The notes under the pieces: generated by a model
What the model was told of the DNA's origin: nothing
The model's input: the letters and a program-made list of their open reading frames with translations, nothing else
Database searches by the model: none
Shown: one piece after another, positions 7,933 to 16,504 of the stretch
How positions within the stretch are numbered: position 1 is the first letter of the stretch
Layout of the letters: the number at the start of each line of letters is the position of its first letter
Assembly (NCBI RefSeq): GCF_023715155.1
Contig: NZ_JAMBNQ010000003.1
Location: 186,001 to 250,000 of the forward strand
Length of the DNA stretch: 64,000 bases
DNA from: Neobacillus mesonae
Lineage (GTDB): Bacteria > Bacillota > Bacilli > Bacillales > Cytobacillaceae
Reading direction: 5' to 3'
Translations under genes and position numbers: made by a program

Positions 7933-9420
7933 ATGGAAATGAGTACTAAGACAAGTAAGTCAAATCCATCTAATTTTGCAAGTATGCTCGATGATCTTCG
8001 CAAAACAAACCGGCAGATTAACCCTGTGCTGGCTGATCCAGAGGATTTTCTTGTGGAACCAAATGCTGCACCAGGCTCGTTAGACGCGAAGGCGCCGAAA
8101 CGTTTGCAAGAACTGTACCCAGATATCGCACACTATAGGAAGATTCCTACAGAGCTATATTACAGTCATGATGCAATGGAAAAGGAATGGGAAAAGTTAT
8201 GGACAAAAACTTGGATTATTGCCGGCCGTGCATCGGATGTAGCTGAGCCAGGTGATTGGTTTAAGTTTGATATCGGCAGGGAATCTATTTTGATTGTACG
8301 CAGTGATAAAGATACTGTGAAAGCTTTTTACAATGTATGTAAGCATAGAGGGAATCAGCTGGTCCACGAGGAATGCGGCAAAGGGGCAAAGAGTTTTATC
8401 TGTAGTTATCACTCCTGGATGTGGAAATGTGATGGAGATATTGCCCGTGTAACAGATCGAAATACATTTTCTCCAGAATTATTATGTGATGATTTAAATT
8501 TATCCAAAATCCATTGTCATATTTGGGGCGGTTTTATTTTTATTAATTTGGCCGAAAATCCTGTTCCATTTGACGAATATCTGGATCCTGCATTAAGGCG
8601 TGCATTGGATGCTTACAAGTTTGAAGAATGGCATATTGTAAAAGATGTCAAGGTAACTGTACCTGCAAACTGGAAAACGAATCTTGATGCATTTGCTGAA
8701 ATGTACCATCTTCATCAAACACATCCTCAAGGTGTTTTAGCGACGGACGATCATTTTGGCCAATATGATTTTTACAAGAATGGGCACAGCCGAATGATTG
8801 TACCTAGAGGGAAGGTAAGTAAAAGGCAGGATGATCATGAAACCATTAATGATGCGCTTCGCAGTTTAATGGAAGATTCAGGGGTTAATCCTGATACGTT
8901 CACGGGGAAAGCTGATGATGTAAGAGATGCTTGCCAAAAAGCAAAACGTCAGGGATTAAGTCCTTTCCAAGTGGATTATACTAATCTATCTGACAGCCAA
9001 ATCATCGATACTTGGAGCTGTTCTGTTTTTCCTAACTTAAACTTAAACATTAACGCAGAGGTGGCCCTTATTCAACGGTTTATTCCACATGAGTCTGATC
9101 CGGATCAATCATATTATCATATCACGATTTTAAGTAGAAAAATGAATACGGAGAAAAGACGGCCGTTCTTCTTAGAGTTCACCTATGGTGTTGATCCTAA
9201 TCAAGATATCAGCGGGAATTTCCGCCCAGAGTTAAAGCATACAACTGTCGAAAACTCTGAAGTAGGGTTTTTGCTAGATCAGGACTTACAGCAAATCGGC
9301 CAGGTACACAGAGGAATTAAATCGAAAGGATTGAATGGGGTTCTTCGTCTCAGTGAGCAAGAACGCAGAATCCAGCAGTTCTTTGCTGAATACGATTTAT
9401 ATATGAAAGATTTAAAGTAA
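7933..9420 (+). CDS. Rieske non-heme iron oxygenase, large (alpha) subunit
   Basis: A 495-aa oxygenase component. The Rieske [2Fe-2S] cluster is bound by Cys136, His138, Cys157 and His160 (CKHRG...CSYHSW). The C-terminal catalytic domain holds mononuclear iron via His259 and His264 in the AEMYHLHQTHP segment, with a likely Asp ligand in LLDQDLQQIG. The residue that bridges the clusters, usually Asp in this motif, is Glu256; carnitine monooxygenase CntA is a known precedent for glutamate. It needs electrons from a reductase, but none is encoded nearby, so a shared reductase elsewhere is implied. No small (beta) subunit is adjacent. A second ATG at 7939 has equally good spacing to AAAGGAAG. Substrate unknown. 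Confidence 0.9.
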   Translation: MEMSTKTSKSNPSNFASMLDDLRKTNRQINPVLADPEDFLVEPNAAPGSLDAKAPKRLQELYPDIAHYRKIPTELYYSHDAMEKEWEKLWTKTWIIAGRASDVAEPGDWFKFDIGRESILIVRSDKDTVKAFYNVCKHRGNQLVHEECGKGAKSFICSYHSWMWKCDGDIARVTDRNTFSPELLCDDLNLSKIHCHIWGGFIFINLAENPVPFDEYLDPALRRALDAYKFEEWHIVKDVKVTVPANWKTNLDAFAEMYHLHQTHPQGVLATDDHFGQYDFYKNGHSRMIVPRGKVSKRQDDHETINDALRSLMEDSGVNPDTFTGKADDVRDACQKAKRQGLSPFQVDYTNLSDSQIIDTWSCSVFPNLNLNINAEVALIQRFIPHESDPDQSYYHITILSRKMNTEKRRPFFLEFTYGVDPNQDISGNFRPELKHTTVENSEVGFLLDQDLQQIGQVHRGIKSKGLNGVLRLSEQERRIQQFFAEYDLYMKDLK

Positions 9421-9477
9421 CTAACTTTATAGTTAAGAATATTTCAGACTTATAAAAGTCGTTCTGGAGGTTAGAAA

Positions 9478-10479
9478 ATGAGTAATACTCAAACTCAGCA
9501 AACTCAAGCAAATATTCTATCAGCTGAAAAAACAAGATGGATATATAGAAAAATGGTAGAAATCCGCAAATTTGAGGAAGCTGTGATAAAGGGTACGAGA
9601 AACGGATCTTTAGGACCTTTTGCACATACATCTGACGGTCAGGAGGCAGTTGCCGTTGGTACTTGTGCTCATTTAAATGAAAAGGACTATATTACAAGTA
9701 CTCACAGGGGCCATGGCCACAGCATTGCAAAAGGCGGAGATTTAAATACATTGATGGCTGAAATGGCGGGAAAAGCTACAGGCTGTGATAAAGGAAAAGG
9801 CGGTTCTCTCCATTTAGCTGATTTAACGAAAGGGAATATCGGCGCAAATGGTGTGGTCGGCGGAGGTCTGCCGATTGCATGCGGTGCAGGCCTAACTGCA
9901 AAATTGACGAAGAGTGGTGCGGTTACGGTAGCGTTCTTTGGCGATGGCGCGAACAATCAGGGAGTTTTCCATGAAGCACTTAATCTTGCAGCAATTTGGA
10001 AATTACCAGTAGTCTTCGTTTGTGAAAATAATAAATATGGGGAGTACACTTGGAACGGTTATGCAACAGCAGCCACCAAAATTTCTGATCGTGCTGCAGG
10101 CTACAATATACCAGGGAAAACAATTAATGGAAATGATGTAGTTGAGGTATATCAAACAGTCGGCGAGGCTATTGAGAGGGCACGAAATGGAGAAGGTCCA
10201 AGTTTAATTGAATGCGAGACATTCAGAATTCAAGGTCATGGAATTTCAGACCCGCAAATATACAAAACAGAAGAGGAAAAGCAGCTACATTTAACAGATG
10301 AGGAGTGTATCAAAAAATTTAAATCATATGTTACTAAACATCAGCTGCTGAGCGACAAAGAGATGTCAGAGATTGACCAATCTATAGAAGATACAGTGGA
10401 AAAAGCTCTTCAATTTGCGATTAATAGTCCATACCCTGATGCAAAAGAGCTTTATACAGATGTGTATGTATCTTATTAA
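9478..10479 (+). CDS. 2-oxoacid/acetoin dehydrogenase-like complex, E1 alpha subunit
   Basis: A 333-aa thiamine-diphosphate enzyme subunit of the PDH/BCKDH/AcoA family. The ThDP-binding motif runs from GDG at about residue 155 to ENN at about 183-185 (GDGANNQG...CENN). The HRGHGH segment (76-81) is typical of the active-site region. Length and the separate E1 beta gene match acetoin or branched-chain complexes of Gram-positive bacteria. The start ATG follows CTGGAGGTTAGAAA. Placed behind the Rieske gene, it would cleave an alpha-keto acid or a diketone/acyloin formed in the pathway and pass an acyl group to E2. Confidence 0.92.
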   Translation: MSNTQTQQTQANILSAEKTRWIYRKMVEIRKFEEAVIKGTRNGSLGPFAHTSDGQEAVAVGTCAHLNEKDYITSTHRGHGHSIAKGGDLNTLMAEMAGKATGCDKGKGGSLHLADLTKGNIGANGVVGGGLPIACGAGLTAKLTKSGAVTVAFFGDGANNQGVFHEALNLAAIWKLPVVFVCENNKYGEYTWNGYATAATKISDRAAGYNIPGKTINGNDVVEVYQTVGEAIERARNGEGPSLIECETFRIQGHGISDPQIYKTEEEKQLHLTDEECIKKFKSYVTKHQLLSDKEMSEIDQSIEDTVEKALQFAINSPYPDAKELYTDVYVSY

Positions 10480-10663
10480 TTATTGATATTTTCTTAATAA
10501 AAGGCTGTGTGATAGGTCACTGTTGATTGTAGGGGAGATCAACAGGAAATTAAAACCCAGCTCGATAAAATCATTTTTTAAACTTAAAAAGGGGTAGATG
10601 ATAAGGGGGCTGTTTCTTATTGCCATATTGTCTAACCCTCCCCTAAGAATAGGAGTTGAAGAA

Positions 10664-11704
10664 ATGAGCAGACAAATTACTACTGTTCAAGCACTTAATG
10701 AAGCGATTAAACTTGCCATGAGGGCTGATGAAAGAGTTATTGTGATGGGGGAAGATGTTGTAGGAGGTACTGGTCTGCCCCATTTGGAAGAGCAAAATAT
10801 CGAAGCAGTTGGCGGTGCATTCCGTGTAACCAAAGGCTGTTCCGTTGAATTCGGCCGGGAACGGGTATTGGACACCCCGATTTCTGAAAACACAATTGTT
10901 GGAACAGGGGTAGGGGCTGCCATTACTGGATTACGGCCCATCGTTGAAGTCATGTTCAATGATTTCCTCGGCTATTGCCTGGACGCAGTAATGAATCAGG
11001 CAGCAAAATTTCGTTATATGTATGGCGGAAAAGCAAATGTACCGCTTGTTGTACGCATGCCATTTGGGGCAGGTTATGGTGCAGGTGCACAGCATTCACA
11101 AACATTATATTCAATGGTAACAAGCGTTCCAGGACTTAAAGTGGTAGTCCCATCTTCTCCTTATGATGCAAAAGGGCTGCTTCTTGCCGCGGTTGAAGAT
11201 AATGATCCAGTCATCTTTTTCGAAAGTATTTCCCTTTACGGCTTAAAGGGAGAGGTTCCGGAGGGGTATTATACAATTCCTTTAGGAAAGGCAGAAATCA
11301 AACGGGCTGGAAGTGATGTGACAATAGTTGCTATCGGAAATATGGTTCAAAGAGCACTTCAAGCAGCAGAACAGCTTGCAGCTAAGGGGATTGATGCAGA
11401 AGTGGTTGATCCTCGTACCCTTTCTCCACTGGATGAGGATACTATTTTAGCATCGGTCGAGAAAACGAACAGGCTGGTTATTGTAGATGAATCAAACCCT
11501 AGATGCAGTGCAGCAGCTGATATTGCAGCTATCGTACAGGAAAAAGCCTTTGATAACCTGGATGCTCCGATAAAACGGGTAAATGCACCACATACACCTG
11601 TGCCATTCTCAAAACCGTTAGAGGATTTATACACTCCATCAGCTGAGAACATTATTAGGGCTGTAGCTGAAGTTGTAAACGACGAATCCATTATACCAGT
11701 TTAA
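10664..11704 (+). CDS. 2-oxoacid/acetoin dehydrogenase-like complex, E1 beta subunit
   Basis: A 346-aa E1 beta subunit. MSRQITTVQALNEAIK and VIVMGEDV are the usual N-terminal motifs, and a transketolase C-terminal domain covers about residues 210-335. An in-frame ATG at 10598 would add 22 residues, but AGGAG (10651-10655) sits eight bases before the ATG at 10664 and the family usually begins at that point. The partner E1 alpha lies 184 bases upstream, a larger gap than usual inside such operons; that gap contains a short GTTGAT/ATCAAC repeat. Confidence 0.9.
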   Translation: MSRQITTVQALNEAIKLAMRADERVIVMGEDVVGGTGLPHLEEQNIEAVGGAFRVTKGCSVEFGRERVLDTPISENTIVGTGVGAAITGLRPIVEVMFNDFLGYCLDAVMNQAAKFRYMYGGKANVPLVVRMPFGAGYGAGAQHSQTLYSMVTSVPGLKVVVPSSPYDAKGLLLAAVEDNDPVIFFESISLYGLKGEVPEGYYTIPLGKAEIKRAGSDVTIVAIGNMVQRALQAAEQLAAKGIDAEVVDPRTLSPLDEDTILASVEKTNRLVIVDESNPRCSAAADIAAIVQEKAFDNLDAPIKRVNAPHTPVPFSKPLEDLYTPSAENIIRAVAEVVNDESIIPV

Positions 11705-11710
11705 ATAGCT

Positions 11711-11737
11711 CAGTAAGGTGGATCAACCACCTTACTG
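11711..11737 (+). other. Intercistronic hairpin between E1 beta and E2
   Basis: CAGTAAGGTGG and its exact complement form an 11-bp stem with a 5-base loop (ATCAA), directly behind the E1 beta stop. The T-rich tail is poor, so it looks more like an mRNA stabiliser or partial terminator that sets subunit ratios than a full terminator. Function is inference. Confidence 0.6.
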
Positions 11738-11758
11738 TATTATATTGAAGGGAGAATC

Positions 11759-13006
11759 ATGATGGCAGTAATCATTGAGATGCCAAAGCTAAGTCTCACC
11801 ATGCAAGAGGGGACTGTTTTACATTGGATGAAGGAAGTTGGGGAATCGGTAAAAAAGGGAGAAGCGATTGTTGAGGTCAGTTCTGATAAAGAAGTTTGTG
11901 AATTGGATTCTCCTGAAGATGGAGTGCTCCTGAATATTGTTACTTCAGAAGGAGAGTCTGTTGCCTGCCATTCCGTACTGGCGTACATAGGAATGCCTGG
12001 AGAAAATACGGGCAATGGGAACCATTCGCAAGAAGCAGCAGCAGCTCTCCAAACGTTTGCTGAAGCTAAGGTAGAAAGAAAGGCTGTTAATCAGCCCGAA
12101 AACCAAGCGGCTAAAATAAAGATTAGTCCTGTTGCTCGTAAAATGGCAGTTGAGGCGAATCTCGATTTGCAAGCCATTGCGGGGACTGGACCAAACGGGA
12201 GGATTACAAAAGAGGACGTTGAAAAAGTAATACAAGAAAAAGCAGCAGCTGCAAGTGTAACGGTTACAGTAAAACCAGCTGAACCTGAAACGAAACAAGA
12301 GCAGACTTCGGCGGCATCTTCAAAAAAGACTCCATTAATTGGAATGCGCAAGGTGATTGCTGCCCGGATGCAGCAAAGTCTTCAACAAAGCGCCCAGTTA
12401 ACCCATCATGTTAAAGCTGATATTACCGAACTTCTATCTTTGAAAAAACAAACAGCAGAGCATGTGCAAAATCGTCTTCATGGCAAACTGACAGTAACAG
12501 ATTTCATCGCTCGGGCAGTTGTTCTATCCCTTATAGAACATGAACAGATGAATAGTGCGTTAATGGAAGATGAAATTCACGTTTACCACAATATCCATCT
12601 TGGAATCGCAGCAGATGTGGAAAATGGGCTGGTGGTTCCAGTTATTCATCAAGCAGAATCCAAATCACTCTTAGAACTCTCTCACTCTATTAAAGAACTC
12701 GGCCAGCTTGCAAAATCGAAAAAATTAACCTCCGAACAGATGAAAGGTTCAACTTTTACCATTAGTAATCTAGGGGGCTATGGAGTAGAATATTTCACTC
12801 CGATTCTTAATCCGCCAGAAACAGGCATTCTAGGTGTAGGAACTGCACAGGATACCCCTATATTTGTAGGGGAAGCCATTCAGAAACGAACCCTTCTGCC
12901 TTTAAGTCTAACATTTAACCACCAAGTGGTAGATGGGGCTCCGGCAGCTGAATTTCTCCGAACGGTAAAGAATTACCTGGAAGAACCTATTCATTTACTC
13001 TTATAA
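11759..13006 (+). CDS. 2-oxoacid/acetoin dehydrogenase-like complex, E2 acyltransferase
   Basis: A 415-aa dihydrolipoamide acyltransferase. Domains in order: one lipoyl domain (about residues 4-79, lipoylated Lys44 in SSDKEVCEL), a linker, a peripheral-subunit-binding domain (about 120-158, ISPVARKMAVEANLDL), a second Ala/Thr-rich linker, and the catalytic core from about 190 to the end with His388 and Asp392 in HQVVDG. It transfers the acyl group made by E1 to CoA and binds E3. The ATGATG start lies behind AAGGGAGAATC. The matching E3 is not adjacent but at 24760, after twelve other genes. Confidence 0.92.
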   Translation: MMAVIIEMPKLSLTMQEGTVLHWMKEVGESVKKGEAIVEVSSDKEVCELDSPEDGVLLNIVTSEGESVACHSVLAYIGMPGENTGNGNHSQEAAAALQTFAEAKVERKAVNQPENQAAKIKISPVARKMAVEANLDLQAIAGTGPNGRITKEDVEKVIQEKAAAASVTVTVKPAEPETKQEQTSAASSKKTPLIGMRKVIAARMQQSLQQSAQLTHHVKADITELLSLKKQTAEHVQNRLHGKLTVTDFIARAVVLSLIEHEQMNSALMEDEIHVYHNIHLGIAADVENGLVVPVIHQAESKSLLELSHSIKELGQLAKSKKLTSEQMKGSTFTISNLGGYGVEYFTPILNPPETGILGVGTAQDTPIFVGEAIQKRTLLPLSLTFNHQVVDGAPAAEFLRTVKNYLEEPIHLLL

Positions 13007-13032
13007 AGAGCCTATGAATTTAGAGATTAAAA

Positions 13033-13082
13033 ATAATAAGTTTCCTTGGCTTGAGGTGATCACTGTCTTGGAAACTTATTAT
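13033..13082 (+). other. Long hairpin between the E2 and dctQ-like genes
   Basis: A 13-bp perfect inverted repeat (13033-13045 with 13070-13082) encloses a 24-base loop that itself contains the palindrome GTGATCAC. No long T-run follows. It may separate the dehydrogenase and transporter parts of the transcript. A 69-codon frame across this region is not thought to be a gene. Confidence 0.5.
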
Positions 13083-13138
13083 ACTCTTTCTAAAATCCCC
13101 AGAAGTTATCTTTATAAGAAGCTATTTCAAAATAACGT

Positions 13139-13152
13139 TGAAAGCGGTTTCT
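13139..13152 (+). promoter_or_regulatory. Candidate cre (CcpA) site upstream of the TRAP permease genes
   Basis: TGAAAGCGGTTTCT matches the catabolite-responsive element consensus TGWAARCGYTWNCW at 13 of 14 positions and lies 38 bases before the dctQ-like start. It suggests carbon catabolite repression of the transporter. Binding is inference. Confidence 0.5.
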
Positions 13153-13189
13153 TTATAAAGATAATCAAATTAAGAAAGGTGGTTGGAAT

Positions 13190-13726
13190 ATGGTTAGGAT
13201 CAATAGATGGATGGATAAATTAGATAACTTTTTCGGTTATATATCTGCAGCCATCCTTTTTCTAATGATGATGTGGATCTTTTTGGATGTCGTGCTAAGG
13301 ACATTTTTTAATTCTCCGATTGTAGGAACACTTGAGTTTACAGGAGAATATTTGCTGCCCATTATCGTCTATTTTGCGATAAGTTATACACAAAAACATA
13401 AAGGCCATGTAAATGTTGATTTAATAGAACGAAGGTTTCCAAAAATGATGAAAAAGATTACCCGGTTATTATCTAATTTATGTGCATTATTTATTTATCT
13501 TATGCTGGGGATTAACAACTATCATCAAGCATTGAAATATATAGCAGCGGATACAAGAAGTGCAAGTCTCCTTAAATATCCTTTATGGCCTGCTTTAATA
13601 ATGGTTTCTATAGGGATTTTGTTATTTTCCCTTAGATTATTTGTCGATTCTATCAATATGATTAATGACAAAAGTGTACAACAAGAAAGTGAAATACTGC
13701 AAGAAACAAGTAATTTTGCAAACTAA
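13190..13726 (+). CDS. TRAP transporter small permease, DctQ family
   Basis: A 178-aa membrane protein with four predicted hydrophobic segments, the size and layout of DctQ subunits. The first segment contains LFLMMMWIFLDVVLR; TGEYLLPIIVYFAI and SYTQKHKGHVNVDL are typical of the family. The ATG follows AAGAAAGGTGGTTGGAAT; a second ATG at 13211 is possible. It forms the membrane unit with the large permease 17 bases downstream. Confidence 0.88.
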   Translation: MVRINRWMDKLDNFFGYISAAILFLMMMWIFLDVVLRTFFNSPIVGTLEFTGEYLLPIIVYFAISYTQKHKGHVNVDLIERRFPKMMKKITRLLSNLCALFIYLMLGINNYHQALKYIAADTRSASLLKYPLWPALIMVSIGILLFSLRLFVDSINMINDKSVQQESEILQETSNFAN

Positions 13727-13743
13727 AAAGAGGTGATGAAAGA

Positions 13744-15018
13744 ATGGTTGCACTATGTATCGTTATATTAATCGGGCTGATTCTACTTGGAATGCCAATC
13801 GGATTTGTTTTATTAATTACAGGCTCTATCGGATTATATTTAATTTCTGGGTTCGATATCGTACAGAGTTATCTTTCAACAACTGCGTATCGAAGTGTGA
13901 ATAACTTTACTTTTAGTGCAGTCCCCTTGTTTATTTTAATGGCTCATTTTATTTCCAAAAGTAGAATTGCAGATGATCTTTTTGACAGTATATTGAAATG
14001 GTTTGGACATTTTCCCGGTGGTGCAGGAATTTCAACAATCTTTGGAAGTGCAGGCTTTGGAGCACTTTCCGGGTCTAGTCTCGCTGCCACTTCCGTTATG
14101 TCGCAAATCGCTGTTCCAAAAATGGTGCAATCACGTTATTCAGAATCGTTTGCGGCAGGTTTGGTAGCAACATGTACAGGAACATTGGCCGTAATGATTC
14201 CACCCAGCATTCCATTGGTGTTATATGGAATTCAAACGGAAACTTCAATTGGTAAACTTTTGATGGCAGGTATTATTCCGGGGTTGTTAATCGCTTTTTT
14301 GTTAATTACTGCTGTTGTGATTGTGGGGGCTAAACAGAAAAGCATGACAGAAAAATACCCTTGGAAAGATAGGTTTAGCTCCTTAAAAACGGTTTGGCCA
14401 GCAGCCATTTTAGTACTATTCGTCATATCAATCATCTATTTTGGAATCGCAACTCCTACTGAATCGGCCGCTTTTGGTGCAGCAGGCGCCCTCGCTATCG
14501 GTTTGATGACCAAAAGGCTTTCTTTTAAGGAGATTGTGGACTCACTTTTGGAAACCATCAGGCAAACTGGCATGATTTTCATCATCATTATTGGTTCATA
14601 TATCTTCTCCTATTTTATTACTCTATCAAGAATTGGAGTCGATATCTTAAACTACATCCAAGGAAGCGGATTTCCTGGATGGACCGTCTTATTGCTTGTG
14701 ATCTTATTATACTTAATTCTTGGTTTATTTATGGACCTGATGGCATCAATGTTAATCACTCTCCCACTGGTATTCCCATTAATTACAAGTCTCGGATATG
14801 ACCCGGTATGGTTCGGTATCATTGTTGTCTTAGTACTTGAAATTGGGTTAGTGACTCCGCCTGTTGGCATTAATTTATATATTACCAGCCAGCATACGGG
14901 AATATCTGTACAAAAAGTTTTTGTAGGGTCCATTCCATTTATCGGAGTATTGTTATTAAGTATTTTAATTTTATGTATTTTCCCACAAATTGCTTTATAT
15001 CTGCCATCGCTTATGTGA
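13744..15018 (+). CDS. TRAP transporter large permease, DctM family
   Basis: A 424-aa integral membrane protein with about 12 hydrophobic segments, the normal DctM size. Family motifs include the GSAGFGALSGSSLAATSVM region with its conserved small residues, VATCTGTLAVMIPPSIPLVL (about 140-159), and the C-terminal EIGLVTPPVGINLYI. It forms the ion-coupled transport channel with DctQ. AAAGAGGTGATGAAAGA precedes the ATG. One permease serves the two binding proteins at 6657 and 15316. Confidence 0.92.
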   Translation: MVALCIVILIGLILLGMPIGFVLLITGSIGLYLISGFDIVQSYLSTTAYRSVNNFTFSAVPLFILMAHFISKSRIADDLFDSILKWFGHFPGGAGISTIFGSAGFGALSGSSLAATSVMSQIAVPKMVQSRYSESFAAGLVATCTGTLAVMIPPSIPLVLYGIQTETSIGKLLMAGIIPGLLIAFLLITAVVIVGAKQKSMTEKYPWKDRFSSLKTVWPAAILVLFVISIIYFGIATPTESAAFGAAGALAIGLMTKRLSFKEIVDSLLETIRQTGMIFIIIIGSYIFSYFITLSRIGVDILNYIQGSGFPGWTVLLLVILLYLILGLFMDLMASMLITLPLVFPLITSLGYDPVWFGIIVVLVLEIGLVTPPVGINLYITSQHTGISVQKVFVGSIPFIGVLLLSILILCIFPQIALYLPSLM

Positions 15019-15315
15019 AGATTCTTTACCGAATGAAAGAAACATAATTTTAAAAAGCTAGCATATGATAGTCTAATAATTTCCATGTAAACTTTCATTA
15101 TTTGGGAGTGATAGTATAAGAATTTTATAAAAATATAGAAGTTTAGTTCAATTGTATCCTGCAGAATTAGAGTCAAAATAAATGTTTAACTCTAACCAAT
15201 TAGAATGGTGAAAAGAAAGTTTATATGGATGATTTATAAATTGCTAGAGTTTTCAAGTTAAAGTGCATTTAGAAAGATACATTATGTTTTTGTATTTATA
15301 TAAGGGGGAGTAAAT

Positions 15316-16398
15316 TTGGAAGGTAAAAAGTCTTCATTCCTAATAACCTGTATTATTGCAATCCTTTTATTGTTTACAGGTTGCAGTTCTTCAAACACCA
15401 AAGAGGCAGGCAGTCAATCGAAAGAAGGTAATAATGGCAGCGGTGAAAAGACCTATACATTTAAGGTGGCTACTGTATCTGTACCGGAAGACCCTGATTC
15501 TGTCTATATTTACAAAGCATTTATGGATAAAGCAACAGAATTGACGAATGGAAGACTGAAATTTGAATGGTACCCCTCACAACAATTAGGGCAAATGGCG
15601 GATTATCTAACTTTGACAGCAGATGGAGTAGCAGATATTGGGATGTTTTCTGCAAGTGTATTTCCTAGTGAACTATCACTTGCAAATAAAGTAACTGCTT
15701 TGCCTGGATTATTTCAAAATGCCTACGAAGGTTCAATGGCGTTTAATGCCGTCTCTCAAAAAAGTCCTATGATTGATGAGTTTTTAAGTCATGGGGTAAG
15801 GCCATTGTTAGCCGTTACAACTCCAACATTTAACTTTTATTCCAAAGGAGTAGAAATCAATGTTCCTTCTGACCTAAAAGGCCATAGGGTTAGGACAAGT
15901 GCAGGAACATTATCAGAAATTATTAAAATGGCAGGTGGAACCCCTGTTGGTATACCGGCAACGGAAACGTATGAAGCATATGACAAGGGAGCAGTTGATG
16001 TACTTCATCATTATGCAGCATCAGATGTAGCCCACGGAATAAGGGAATTAAGTAACTGGGGAAGCAGAAACCTTGGGTTTTCAGCAGGAACAACCGGCTT
16101 TATTATAAGTGAGAAATTATGGAAAACGCTGCCTAAAGATATTCAGGATGCTTTGCTGGAAGCTGGTAAGTATGTAGCTGCCAACGGGTCAAAGGCTTGG
16201 GATAAGGACACGTTCGATAGGGAAGAAAGATGGATTAAAGATGGTGATGTACCTTTACATGATGTCACTAAAGAAGAACGTGCCGAATGGCAAAAATTCT
16301 TTGATAAATTTGAAAAACAGTTCCTTGCAAAACAAGATGACCAATTTAAAGATGTCCTAGAGCAGTTTAAGGAAGAAGTAGCCAAAGTAAGGAAGTAA
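15316..16398 (+). CDS. TRAP transporter substrate-binding lipoprotein, DctP family (copy 2)
   Basis: A 360-aa paralogue of the protein at 6657: the two align over their whole length without large gaps (compare YTFKVATASAEPDQDS with YTFKVATVSVPEDPDS, and FDWYPAQQLG with FEWYPSQQLG). The lipobox ends at Cys23 (LFTGC). The start is TTG at 15316 behind AAGGGGGAG. It follows the permease pair after a 297-base gap in which no clear promoter was found. Differences cluster around the AYDKGAVDVLHHYA region, which could alter ligand choice; that is inference. Confidence 0.9.
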   Translation: MEGKKSSFLITCIIAILLLFTGCSSSNTKEAGSQSKEGNNGSGEKTYTFKVATVSVPEDPDSVYIYKAFMDKATELTNGRLKFEWYPSQQLGQMADYLTLTADGVADIGMFSASVFPSELSLANKVTALPGLFQNAYEGSMAFNAVSQKSPMIDEFLSHGVRPLLAVTTPTFNFYSKGVEINVPSDLKGHRVRTSAGTLSEIIKMAGGTPVGIPATETYEAYDKGAVDVLHHYAASDVAHGIRELSNWGSRNLGFSAGTTGFIISEKLWKTLPKDIQDALLEAGKYVAANGSKAWDKDTFDREERWIKDGDVPLHDVTKEERAEWQKFFDKFEKQFLAKQDDQFKDVLEQFKEEVAKVRK

Positions 16399-16455
16399 TT
16401 TTTTTTTGAATTATACGTGGTACCTGATATCGATAGTCGATACTTTTATGATTCA

Positions 16456-16468
16456 ACCGCAAATCGGA
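16456..16468 (+). promoter_or_regulatory. Candidate regulator site (site 3) before the flavoprotein gene
   Basis: ACCGCAAATCGGA matches the motif in the promoter regions at 1056 and 3535. A possible but poor promoter (TTGAAT 16406-16411, TATCGA 16428-16433) lies upstream. The gene start is 37 bases downstream. The shared motif is seen; co-regulation is inference. Confidence 0.4.
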
Positions 16469-16504
16469 CAGTTGAAACAATTTTAATAATAGGGAGATGT
16501 TGAT

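Noticed and set aside
13014-13223. 69-codon + strand frame between E2 and dctQ
   Set aside because: It crosses a long hairpin and overlaps the dctQ start; no family resemblance and no good ribosome binding site. Its length is explained by chance.
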